DNA of 47,856 nt, taken from Clostridia bacterium (GTDB lineage Bacteria; Bacillota; Clostridia; Oscillospirales; Acutalibacteraceae). Under the pieces are notes generated by a model. That model worked only from the letters and a program-made list of their open reading frames with translations. It had not been told where the DNA came from and ran no database searches. Location: positions 1 through 47,856 of the forward strand of contig JAFVBH010000003.1 of the NCBI GenBank assembly GCA_017480115.1. The letters run 5' to 3'. Shown here one piece after another: positions 15,666-23,393 of this stretch. A program made the position numbers and the translations under genes. How positions within the stretch are numbered: the first letter of the stretch is position 1; each line of letters opens with the position of its first letter.

Positions 15666-15716
15666 CCCCAACAAACAGAGTCAGAGTCTGTCGTGCTACC
15701 GTTACACTATTCCCCA
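15643..15716 (-). tRNA. tRNA-Gln(CTG)
   Basis: Minus-strand cloverleaf: acceptor TGGGGAA paired with TTCCCCA, D arm GTGT/GCAC, anticodon stem ACAGA/TCTGT with loop CTCTGAC (anticodon CTG, codon CAG), T arm with TTCGAAT, discriminator G and an encoded CCA (15643-15645). Confidence 0.95.
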
Positions 15717-15728
15717 ACGGACTCCAAT

Positions 15729-15757
15729 ATATTACTACATTTTTATCCTTTTGTCAA
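15729..15757 (-). promoter_or_regulatory. tRNA-Gln promoter
   Basis: Minus strand TTGACA (15757-15752), 17 bases, TAATAT (15734-15729), ending 12 bases before the tRNA. Confidence 0.8.
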
Positions 15758-15784
15758 GAGTTTTTTTGATATAAGTTTATTTTT

Positions 15785-16576
15785 TCAAGAAAGCAGCGCG
15801 CGATCGCTCAGGTCCTCGCCGCCCGCCTTGGCAAACTCATGCATCAAGTCGTCCACCGTAAGGCGTTGTTTTGCTACGCCGGAAATATCAAAAATGATCT
15901 TGCCCGCGTTCATCATAATCAGGCGGTTGCCGTGGGCAATGGCGTCTTTCATATTATGGGTGACCATCATCGTTGTCAGTTTGGCCTCTGAAATCAGTTC
16001 CTCCGACAATTCCAGTACTTTACGGGCGGTAACGGGATCCAATGCCGCAGTATGCTCGTCCAAAAGCAGCAATTCCGGCCGCTGCAGCGTCGCCATTAAA
16101 AGGGTGATCGCCTGCCGCTGTCCGCCCGAGAGCAGCCCGACCTTAGAGGTCATTCTGTCCTCCAGCCCGAGTCCGAGACGCGCGAGCTGGGTTTTAAACA
16201 GCTCCTTTTCCTTATGGCTGATGCCCCATTTCAGACCTCTGCCTCTGCCGCGCCTGTAAGCAAGCGCAAGATTTTCCTGAATTTCCATATCCGCGGCGGT
16301 CCCCATCATGGGATCCTGAAACACTCTGCCCAACATTTTCGCGCGCTTATGCTCGGGCAGCCTGCTGATCTCCTTACCGTTCAATTGAATGGAGCCGGCG
16401 TCGATGGGATACACGCCGGAAATCAGGTTCATCAGCGTGGATTTTCCCGCGCCGTTGCCGCCGATCACGGTGATAAAATCCCCGTCATGAAAGGTGATGC
16501 TTAAATCATTAATAGCAACCTTTTCGTTGATGGTACCGGGATTGAAGATCTTTGTGACATTCGATACTGTTAACAT
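15785..16576 (-). CDS. ABC transporter ATPase of a PF04392-type importer
   Basis: A 263-residue ATPase. It has Walker A GGNGAGKST (39-47), the signature LSGGQRQ, Walker B LLLLDEHTAALD, and the switch VTHN. The sequence after Walker A (GVYPIDAGSIQLNGKEIS) is like those of the TrpZ/LivF-type ATPases found with BPD_transp_2 permeases. It is the last gene of a binding protein-permease-ATPase operon, three bases after the permease stop, with GGAGG overlapping that gene's end. Confidence 0.9.
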   Translation of the reverse strand: MLTVSNVTKIFNPGTINEKVAINDLSITFHDGDFITVIGGNGAGKSTLMNLISGVYPIDAGSIQLNGKEISRLPEHKRAKMLGRVFQDPMMGTAADMEIQENLALAYRRGRGRGLKWGISHKEKELFKTQLARLGLGLEDRMTSKVGLLSGGQRQAITLLMATLQRPELLLLDEHTAALDPVTARKVLELSEELISEAKLTTMMVTHNMKDAIAHGNRLIMMNAGKIIFDISGVAKQRLTVDDLMHEFAKAGGEDLSDRALLS

Positions 16577-16579
16577 ATC

Positions 16580-17494
16580 TTATTCCTCCCCTGCCACTGC
16601 CTTTATCAACTGCGCCTTGACCTTTTTCTTTTTCAGCGCAGGCACTGCCAAAGCAATGGCAACGACGATGGCGGAAAGCAGCTTCAAATCCTCAGAGGGC
16701 AGCCCCAACTGGATAACAAAGGCAATAATTACATAGTAAACGATCGCGCCGATGATCGTCGAGGTCAAGCGTACGATAAAGTTTGTAAACCGCCCCAGCA
16801 GCACTTCACCCACAATAATGCTGGCAAGCCCGATCACAATCGCGCCCCTGCCCATATTGACGTCGGCATACCCCTGATACTGGGCAAGGAACCCGCCGGA
16901 AAGGGCAACCAGCCCGTTGGAAAGCACCAGACAAAGCACCTTCATAGCGTCGGTGTTAATAGAAACCGCACGCGCCATTTTCTCATTATTGCCGGTCGCG
17001 CGGATCGCGTTACCGATCTCGGTACCGAAAAACCAGTACATAATCAATATCAAAGCAACACATACAATCACAGACAAAATGATTGCCTGCGTATTGTTAC
17101 TCATGGAAAGGACGCCCGCTTTTCCCAACAAACTCAGGTTGGGGCGTCCCATAATATGCAAGTTAATCGAATAAAGTCCCAACTGGGTCAAAATACCGGC
17201 AAGAATGGGCGGAATCCTCAATTTTGTATTCAGAAGACCCGTAACAGCGCCGGCAAGCATACCCGCGCCAAACGCGCAAAGCAGCGATAATGCGGGATTG
17301 ACGCCGTTGGTGATCAGGATCGCGCTGACGCCGCCGCCGGTAGCAAGGCTGCTATCCACAGTCAGGTCCGCGAAATCCAGAATTTTAAAGGACAAATACA
17401 GTCCCAATGCCATAATTCCCCAAATTAAGCCCTGGGCAAACGTGCCCGGAAGCGACTTCCCGAAGGAAGTGAAAAAAAGCGAAACCGCTTCCAT
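16580..17494 (-). CDS. ABC transporter permease (BPD_transp_2 family)
   Basis: A 304-residue permease with about eight to ten hydrophobic helices, of the LivH/TrpY type. The start at 17494 is chosen for AAGGAAT upstream and because the next 34 residues of a longer frame are hydrophilic and overlap the intercistronic hairpin. It moves the ligand delivered by the lipoprotein encoded upstream. The downstream ATPase gene is directly adjacent. Confidence 0.88.
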   Translation of the reverse strand: MEAVSLFFTSFGKSLPGTFAQGLIWGIMALGLYLSFKILDFADLTVDSSLATGGGVSAILITNGVNPALSLLCAFGAGMLAGAVTGLLNTKLRIPPILAGILTQLGLYSINLHIMGRPNLSLLGKAGVLSMSNNTQAIILSVIVCVALILIMYWFFGTEIGNAIRATGNNEKMARAVSINTDAMKVLCLVLSNGLVALSGGFLAQYQGYADVNMGRGAIVIGLASIIVGEVLLGRFTNFIVRLTSTIIGAIVYYVIIAFVIQLGLPSEDLKLLSAIVVAIALAVPALKKKKVKAQLIKAVAGEE

Positions 17495-17557
17495 AAAATC
17501 ATTCCTTTTCACGAATTCACGCGGCGTATATCTCCACCGCTGAAAACACAACACAGT

Positions 17558-17586
17558 CCGTGCGTCCGGTAGCTGCGGACGCACGG
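17558..17586 (-). promoter_or_regulatory. Intercistronic hairpin between binding protein and permease
   Basis: A perfect 11-bp GC-rich stem (17558-17568 with 17576-17586) with a 7-base loop and no T run. Such hairpins protect the upstream mRNA from decay and let the binding protein be made in excess over the membrane parts. Confidence 0.6.
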
Positions 17587-17625
17587 GCCGTTTCATTCAG
17601 TTGTTTTTGTTCAGTTCCACCGAAA

Positions 17626-18642
17626 TTATTCGGTGACTGCTTCCGTAGCCGCATCAACAACCGCCTGCAGCTCTGCGGGCAGTGTAATACCGAGTTTGTC
17701 AATGATTTCGGCATTGATCGTAAGATCAAGCTCCGATTCAGAGCAATAGCCGATGGGCATGTTGGAAATATCTGCGCCGTTCAACAACACGTCAATTGCC
17801 TGCGCGGCGGTCTTCTGCCCAAGTGTGTAATAATTCAGACCGTATGTAGCGGTACCGCCGTTGTTGACCATGTTCGCCTCACCGCAAATAACCGGAATGC
17901 CTGCGGGCGTCAGCACCTGAGAAACGATGGGCATGGAAGAAGCAAGCAGGTTGTCAGTGCCGATATATGCAGCGTCGATCTTGCCGACAGCGGACTGGCA
18001 GACCGTCTGGATCTGAGAAGAATCCGCCACGGTATACGCCTGCACCTCAATACCGAGCGCCTCGAGCGCTTCCTTTGCCAGTTCATACTGAAATACAGAG
18101 TTATCCTCGCCGGAATTGTAAAGAACGCCGACCGTCTTTACCTCGGGGGCAAGCTGGAGCAGCAGGTTCGCCTGCTGGGCGATGGGGTTCAGGTCGGAAG
18201 TACCGGAAAGATTGCCGCCGGGAACTTCATTGGAATCCACAAGCCCGGCGTCCGCGGGATCGGTAACAGCGGTCACAAGGATCGGAATCTCGCCGGTCGC
18301 CTGTTTCGCAGCCTGCGCGGCAGGTGTTGCGATAGCAAGGATCAAATCATAGTTATTTGCGACAAAGTTATTGGCGATCGTAACGCAGTTTGCCTGTTCG
18401 CCCTGCGCGTTCTGCAGCGTGATGTCAAACTGACCGGGATACTCCGCGTTAAGCGTATCCTTAAAGCCGTTATAAGCCGCGTCAAGCGCATCATGCTCCA
18501 TCAGCTGGATAACGCCGATCTTATAGACCTTGCCCGCCACGGGCTTATCATCGCCGTTGGTCGTCTCTTTGCCGCACGCCGCAAACGCAAGCACCATGAC
18601 CAGCGCGACGACCAGGGCGGCAATTCTTCTGAAGTTTTTCAT
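17626..18642 (-). CDS. ABC transporter substrate-binding lipoprotein (PF04392 type)
   Basis: A 338-residue lipoprotein. The signal peptide ends in the lipobox LAFAAC with lipidated C23. The mature part shows the two-lobe pattern of the ABC_sub_bind family (KIGVIQLMEHDALDAAYNGF start; PAGIPVICGEANMVNNG; YGLNYYTLGQKTA). The family includes the streptococcal TrpX tryptophan importer. Since aromatic amino acid catabolism genes lie 3 kb away, an aromatic ligand is possible but unproven. The start at 18642 follows TTTGGAGG. The Gly/Asp-rich linker after C23 is typical. Confidence 0.88.
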   Translation of the reverse strand: MKNFRRIAALVVALVMVLAFAACGKETTNGDDKPVAGKVYKIGVIQLMEHDALDAAYNGFKDTLNAEYPGQFDITLQNAQGEQANCVTIANNFVANNYDLILAIATPAAQAAKQATGEIPILVTAVTDPADAGLVDSNEVPGGNLSGTSDLNPIAQQANLLLQLAPEVKTVGVLYNSGEDNSVFQYELAKEALEALGIEVQAYTVADSSQIQTVCQSAVGKIDAAYIGTDNLLASSMPIVSQVLTPAGIPVICGEANMVNNGGTATYGLNYYTLGQKTAAQAIDVLLNGADISNMPIGYCSESELDLTINAEIIDKLGITLPAELQAVVDAATEAVTE

Positions 18643-18668
18643 TTCAAAGCCTCCAAACAATTTCGCAT

Positions 18669-18753
18669 GACAGCATTCGCATACTGCCATAAATCATAAA
18701 TATACAGACAAACCCGAAAATATACGCAATTACATAGGCAACCCTGTATATTT
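18669..18753 (-). promoter_or_regulatory. Structured 5' leader of the ABC operon
   Basis: The leader (about 110 bases) has two clear stems on the minus strand. AAATATACAG (18753-18744) pairs perfectly with CTGTATATTT (18707-18698). Closer to the gene an 8-bp stem GGCAGTAT/ATGCTGTC is capped by a GCGA (GNRA) tetraloop at 18688-18669. No known riboswitch class is recognised. It could be a regulatory RNA or just a stable leader. Confidence 0.45.
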
Positions 18754-18761
18754 CGTAATAT

Positions 18762-18790
18762 AGTATACGCCTATATTTCCTATTTTGCAA
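18762..18790 (-). promoter_or_regulatory. Promoter of the ABC operon
   Basis: Minus strand TTGCAA (18790-18785), 17 bases, TATACT (18767-18762). Confidence 0.75.
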
Positions 18791-18836
18791 TCGGCAATAT
18801 GCACAAAATGCTTTAGCGATTTAAAGCGAAAATGTC

Positions 18837-18877
18837 AAAAAGAAAAACGACGCCACAGGCAACCGCCGGCAGCGTCG
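18837..18877 (-). terminator. Terminator of aspS
   Basis: CGACGC stem (18848-18853 with 18872-18877) and inner GCC/GGC pairs, followed on the minus strand by TTTTTCTTTTT, 15 bases after the aspS stop. Confidence 0.7.
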
Positions 18878-18891
18878 AAATGTACAATGAT

Positions 18892-20676
18892 TTATTCCGC
18901 AGGGACGGCCGTCTGAATTCCCAGTTCCTCCAACTGCGCCGCGTCGACCGTCGACGGGCACTGCGACATGGGCTCAGTCGCGTCCTTGAGCTTCGGGAAC
19001 GGGATCACGTCGCGCAGACTGTCCGCGCCGATCATCTGCATCAGCAGTCTGTCCAAGCCGATGCCGATACCGCCGTGGGGCGGCGCGCCGTACTTGAACG
19101 CCTCCAACAGGAAGCCGAACTTGGCGTTTGCCTCCTCGGGCGAAAGTCCCAGCAGCTTGAACATTCTTGCCTGCAATTCGGGATTGGTGATGCGGATCGA
19201 CCCGCTGGAAAGCTCGATGCCGTTCAGCACAAGGTCGTACGCCTTTGCCTTGACCCGCGCCTTGTCAGTTTCCAGATATTCCAGACACTCGTCTAAAGGC
19301 GAGGTAAAGGGGTGATGCATCGCCACGAACTGCCCCAGATCCTCGTCCCAGTCAAAGAACGGAAATTCGGTGATCCACAGCAAATTATATTTTTCCTCGG
19401 GAATTATATCCAGTTTTCTTGCCACTTCGCAGCGCAGCAGACCGGTCACGCTCTGCGCAAGGGCATTCTTCGCGTCGGCGATCATCAGCACAACGTCGCC
19501 CTGCTCTGCGCCTGCGGCGGCAAGCAGCGCCTGCATTTTTTCCTCGGAAAGGAATTTTGCAAAGGAGGAGCTGACGCCCGCGTCGGTCCAGCGCACCCAC
19601 GCCAATCCCTTGACGCCGGACCCCTTGACGAAATCGGTCAGCTTGTCGATCTCTTTTCGACTGAGGACAGACACGGCGTTCTTTGCGGTAATGCCGCGGA
19701 CGGAGCCGCCTGCCGCCACTGCGTTTTCAAACACGCCGAAGCCGCAGTCCTTCACGATCTCGTTCAGATTAAACAGCTCCATACCGAAACGGGTGTCGGG
19801 CTTATCGGAACCGTAACGGTCCATCGCCTCTTCATACGTCAGCCTGGGCAACGGGGTCGGGATCTCTACGCCGATCGCCTCTTTAAAGAGGACGGACATA
19901 TAATTTTCGATCATTCCGAGCACGTCCTCCACATCGACAAAGGACATTTCCAGGTCGATCTGGGTAAATTCCGGCTGACGGTCCGCTCTCAAATCCTCAT
20001 CGCGCAGGCAACGGGCAAACTGCATGTAACGGTCAAAGCCCGCCACCATGGATAGCTGCTTGTAAATCTGCGGGGACTGGGGCAGCGCGTAAAAGCTGCC
20101 CTTGTGCAGACGGCTGGGGACGAGGAAGTCTCGCGCCCCCTCGGGCGTGGATTTCATCAGCAGCGGGGTCTCGATCTCGATAAAACCGTTATCGTAGAAG
20201 AAATCCCGCGTGATCTTCGTCACTTTATTCCTGAGCAGAATATTCTTTTGCAGATCGGGACGGCGCAGATCAAGATAGCGGTATTTCAGCCGCGTCGTCT
20301 CCGCCGTGGGACAATTTTCGACGATCTCAAAGGGCGTTGTCTCGCTCTTGCCGAGGATCAGCAGCTCCGTGACCGCGACCTCTATATCGCCGGTGGGAAT
20401 ATCGGGGTTCTTGGAGGAACGCTCCCGGATAACGCCGGTGGCGCCGAGCACGAACTCGCTGCGCACGGTTTTTGCCTTTTCGAGGATCGCAGGATCGGTG
20501 GTGTCATCAAAGGCAAGCTGAATGATGCCTGTCCGGTCGCGAAGATCCATAAATATCAGAGAGCCGAGATCGCGGGAACGCTGCACCCAGCCGCAAACGG
20601 ATACCGTCTGTCCGATATTTGCCGCCGAGAACGCGGCGCAGTATCCGGTTCTTTTAAATTTACCTAGAAAATCCAT
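18892..20676 (-). CDS. aspS: Aspartate--tRNA ligase (bacterial type)
   Basis: A 594-residue class II synthetase that charges tRNA with aspartate. It has an N-terminal OB-fold anticodon domain (GQTVSVCGWVQRSRDLGSLIF), the class II motif 2 (RCLRDEDLRADRQPEFTQID), an inserted GAD domain about 300-400, which marks the bacterial type, and motif 3 GIGIGLDRLLM. The start at 20676 is preferred over a TTG at 20685, which is too close to AAAGGA. It follows hisS by 26 bases. Confidence 0.96.
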   Translation of the reverse strand: MDFLGKFKRTGYCAAFSAANIGQTVSVCGWVQRSRDLGSLIFMDLRDRTGIIQLAFDDTTDPAILEKAKTVRSEFVLGATGVIRERSSKNPDIPTGDIEVAVTELLILGKSETTPFEIVENCPTAETTRLKYRYLDLRRPDLQKNILLRNKVTKITRDFFYDNGFIEIETPLLMKSTPEGARDFLVPSRLHKGSFYALPQSPQIYKQLSMVAGFDRYMQFARCLRDEDLRADRQPEFTQIDLEMSFVDVEDVLGMIENYMSVLFKEAIGVEIPTPLPRLTYEEAMDRYGSDKPDTRFGMELFNLNEIVKDCGFGVFENAVAAGGSVRGITAKNAVSVLSRKEIDKLTDFVKGSGVKGLAWVRWTDAGVSSSFAKFLSEEKMQALLAAAGAEQGDVVLMIADAKNALAQSVTGLLRCEVARKLDIIPEEKYNLLWITEFPFFDWDEDLGQFVAMHHPFTSPLDECLEYLETDKARVKAKAYDLVLNGIELSSGSIRITNPELQARMFKLLGLSPEEANAKFGFLLEAFKYGAPPHGGIGIGLDRLLMQMIGADSLRDVIPFPKLKDATEPMSQCPSTVDAAQLEELGIQTAVPAE

Positions 20677-20702
20677 GGGAATCAAATCCTTTTCATGTTG
20701 TC

Positions 20703-22067
20703 TTATTTATCTTTTCCACCCTTGAGCACGGTCAATCCAGGGGCTTCTTCGCCGTCGTCGGGATCGGGATACATTTCCTCTATTTTCCGAAGATAATAAT
20801 CATCGAGCGCATCCATGATCTCATACGAGAGATCCGCAAGCTCCAGCGGCTCGGTATCGCCGGTCTGCATATTTTTCAGGTCGGCGACGCCGCTTTTCAT
20901 TTCGTTTTCACCGATGATCACGGTGAACGCCGCGCCGATCTTCCCCGCGTGCTTCATCTGCGCCTTGACGGAACGCCCGCAGACGTCCCGCTCGGCATAA
21001 ATACCGTTCTGCCGCAGCACATTGGTCGTTTCCAGAATGTAATCCTTGGCGGACGCGTCGGCGGCGATCAGGTAAACGTCGCATGTATTCTCCGGCGCAA
21101 CAAACGTCGGCAGATTATCGCAGATCAGCTTCAACCGCTCCTCGCCCATGCCGAACCCCAGCGCGGGCAGGGGCTTGCCGCCCAGCTGCTCGATCAGCCC
21201 GTCGTATCTGCCGCCGCCGCAGACCGTGGACTGCGCGCCCAGCGCATCGGAGACAAATTCAAACACCGTGCGGGTGTAATAATCCAAGCCGCGCACGATA
21301 TGCGGATCAACCTGATAGTCGATACCGACCACCTGCAGCTGCCGCTTCACCTCCTCGAAATGGGCGCGGCAGTCGTCGCAGAGATAATCCAAAATCGAGG
21401 GCGCGCCGTCGGCGATCGCATGGCAGTCCGGCGCCTTACAGTCCAAAAGTCGCATGGGATTCTTTTCCAGCCGCACATGGCAGTTACCGCACATGTCGTC
21501 GATATGGGCGGCGAAATACGCCTTTAACGCTTTGTGATATTCCGCCCGGCAGGCAGGGCAGCCGATGGAATTGATCTTTAATTGAAAGTTCTCCACGCCC
21601 AGCGAACGCAGGAACGTATCCGCGAGGGAAATGACCTCCACGTCGGCGGAGGGATCCTCGGAGCCGAAATACTCCACCCCAAACTGGTGGAACTCGCGCA
21701 GTCTGCCTGCCTGCGGCTTTTCATACCGGTAGCAGGAGGTAATATAAAACAGCTTCAGGGGCATCGCCTCGCCGGTCAGCCCGTGCTCCAAAATCGCGCG
21801 CGCCACGCCCGCCGTCCCCTCGGGGCGCAGGGTGATGCTTCTGCCGCCGTTGTCGGTAAAGGTGTACATCTCCTTTTGCACCACATCGGTGGTCTCGCCC
21901 ACCGAGCGGTCAAACAGCTCCGTATGCTCGAATACCGGTGTGCGGATCTCACCGAAGCCGAACGCCTGCGCGGTCGCGGTAAACTGTTCCTCTAAAAAAC
22001 GGTAGGCAGCGGCGGCAAATGGCAGCTGGTCGGCGGTGCCTCTGGGCGCTTTGGTTAAAAACGGCAT
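20703..22067 (-). CDS. hisS: Histidine--tRNA ligase
   Basis: A 454-residue class II synthetase. Visible are the N-terminal APRGTAD, motif 2 RPEGTAGVARA, the HisRS motif A LDYYTRTVFEF with GGGRYDGLIEQLGG, and a C-terminal anticodon domain starting DVYLIAADASA. The acidic tail of about 30 residues (YPDPDDGEEAPG) is longer than in E. coli. It sits between mgsA and aspS in one operon; hisS-aspS is a frequent pairing in Firmicutes. Confidence 0.96.
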   Translation of the reverse strand: MPFLTKAPRGTADQLPFAAAAYRFLEEQFTATAQAFGFGEIRTPVFEHTELFDRSVGETTDVVQKEMYTFTDNGGRSITLRPEGTAGVARAILEHGLTGEAMPLKLFYITSCYRYEKPQAGRLREFHQFGVEYFGSEDPSADVEVISLADTFLRSLGVENFQLKINSIGCPACRAEYHKALKAYFAAHIDDMCGNCHVRLEKNPMRLLDCKAPDCHAIADGAPSILDYLCDDCRAHFEEVKRQLQVVGIDYQVDPHIVRGLDYYTRTVFEFVSDALGAQSTVCGGGRYDGLIEQLGGKPLPALGFGMGEERLKLICDNLPTFVAPENTCDVYLIAADASAKDYILETTNVLRQNGIYAERDVCGRSVKAQMKHAGKIGAAFTVIIGENEMKSGVADLKNMQTGDTEPLELADLSYEIMDALDDYYLRKIEEMYPDPDDGEEAPGLTVLKGGKDK

Positions 22068-22086
22068 AATCGTTCAGAATCCTTTC

Positions 22087-22494
22087 TTAAAACAGGTCGC
22101 TCTTGGCGTATTCGCGCCAGTCGAGATCGCCGCGCTCCAGAGAATGGATCAGCGCCTCGGCAGTGGCAATATTGGTGGCGACCGGTACGTTATGAACATC
22201 GCAAAGCCGCAGCAGATTGTTGTCATTGGGCTCATTGGGCTTTGCGGAGATCGGATCGCGCAGCATCAGAAGCAAATCGATCTCATCGCAGGCAATGCGG
22301 GAGCCGATCTGCTGGTCGCCGCCCTGTGAACCCGCCAGATAGCAGCTGATGGGCAGCCCGGTCGCCTCGGCGACGATCTTGCCGGTGGTACCGGTGGCAC
22401 ATAGGGAATGGCGGCTGAGAATGCCGCAATACGCAATGCAAAAATGCGTCATCAACTCTTTCTTGGAATCATGTGCCATTAACGCGATATTCAT
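22087..22494 (-). CDS. mgsA: Methylglyoxal synthase
   Basis: A 135-residue enzyme that turns dihydroxyacetone phosphate into methylglyoxal and phosphate, a bypass of lower glycolysis when phosphate is scarce. Signature residues are visible: NIALMAHDSKK, TGTTGK (34-39), GSQGGDQQIG with catalytic D60, and RDP with D80. The length fits the family. It lies first in an operon with hisS and aspS, 19 bases upstream of hisS, with GGGTGA before the ATG. Confidence 0.95.
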   Translation of the reverse strand: MNIALMAHDSKKELMTHFCIAYCGILSRHSLCATGTTGKIVAEATGLPISCYLAGSQGGDQQIGSRIACDEIDLLLMLRDPISAKPNEPNDNNLLRLCDVHNVPVATNIATAEALIHSLERGDLDWREYAKSDLF

Positions 22495-22512
22495 AATATA
22501 TCACCCTTTCAC

Positions 22513-22548
22513 AAAAAATAAGGTACGGATGGTATTTTATGCCGAACC
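22513..22548 (-). promoter_or_regulatory. Attenuator-like hairpin in the mgsA leader
   Basis: On the minus strand GGTTCGG (22548-22542) pairs with CCGTACC (22528-22522), one mismatch, followed directly by TTATTTTTTG. It lies between the promoter (22567-22595) and the mgsA start, so it can stop transcription before the genes. No competing antiterminator is evident by eye. Confidence 0.5.
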
Positions 22549-22566
22549 TCTCTTATTTAAGTTATT

Positions 22567-22595
22567 ATAATACCATAAATCCTTAACATTTTCAA
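22567..22595 (-). promoter_or_regulatory. Promoter of mgsA-hisS-aspS
   Basis: Minus strand TTGAAA (22595-22590), 17 bases, TATTAT (22572-22567); TATAAT overlaps 3 bases on. Confidence 0.7.
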
Positions 22596-22643
22596 CAATA
22601 TAAACCAACTTTTTTCAACATTTCCATGTCGGTTCTGCCGAAA

Positions 22644-23381
22644 TTACTTCAATGCGGACACTTTCAGCGGCAAATTACGCCCCAGCAGACGGGCGGCGAT
22701 ACGGGCACAGGCGTCAATGGCGGGACTTTGCGCCTTGGGCAGCATGCCGCCGGAACCGAAATACCACAGATTCGGATCCTCGGGAATAATGCCGATCAGC
22801 CGCGCCCCCGCCTTGTCGATGGAATCATCAATATTTTTTTGCAAAGATTTTCTGACAGCCTTAAAACGAAAATGGTTGATAATCAGCCGGGTGCTGACCG
22901 CACAGGCTGTCTCTAATTCCTTTGCCGCCGCCGCGCAGCTGCAAAGGGAAACATCATCGGGTGCGGACACCAGCAGCGCTTTTTGCGACGGCGCCGCCGC
23001 CAGCCGCAAGCCCTGCCCGATCCCCGCGGGGCCATCGATCAGAATCACGTCATAACGGGAATCCAGCGCATTGATAATTCCGCGGAACCCCGCTTCGGTC
23101 AGCGCATCGTCAAGCGCGGACGGTGCGGAAAGCAGATCAAACCCCGCACTGCAATGTACAACAGCGTCGGCAGCGTCACACCGCCCCAAAAGCACATCGC
23201 CCCAGTGATAGACGGTCTCCCCCTGCGCGCCGGTAAAAATATCCAGCGCCCGCAAACCAATATCGCAGTCTGCCAGCAGCACTTTTTTCCCGCAGGCGAC
23301 CAAGGCTTTGCCGATCAGAACACAGCAGGTGGATTTTCCCGCGCCGCCTTTTCCTGACAGCACTGTAATCCTTTCCGCCAT
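22644..23381 (-). CDS. MinD/ParA-like ATPase
   Basis: A 245-residue deviant-Walker ATPase: KGGAGKST (10-17), switch I DCDIGLRALD and Walker B VILIDGPAGIG. This pattern is that of MinD, which places the division site by cycling on the membrane. The C-terminal amphipathic anchor of MinD is not obvious (the end reads GRNLPLKVSALK). It is the last gene of the mreBCD-PBP2 operon, where MinD is often found in Clostridia, but no minC or minE is present in the window. It may be a true MinD or a related cell-shape ATPase. Confidence 0.8.
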   Translation of the reverse strand: MAERITVLSGKGGAGKSTCCVLIGKALVACGKKVLLADCDIGLRALDIFTGAQGETVYHWGDVLLGRCDAADAVVHCSAGFDLLSAPSALDDALTEAGFRGIINALDSRYDVILIDGPAGIGQGLRLAAAPSQKALLVSAPDDVSLCSCAAAAKELETACAVSTRLIINHFRFKAVRKSLQKNIDDSIDKAGARLIGIIPEDPNLWYFGSGGMLPKAQSPAIDACARIAARLLGRNLPLKVSALK

Positions 23382-23393
23382 AGACTCCCCTCC

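Noticed and set aside
22495..22566. T-box riboswitch before mgsA-hisS
   Set aside because: The leader is only about 70 bases and lacks the T-box sequence and specifier stem.
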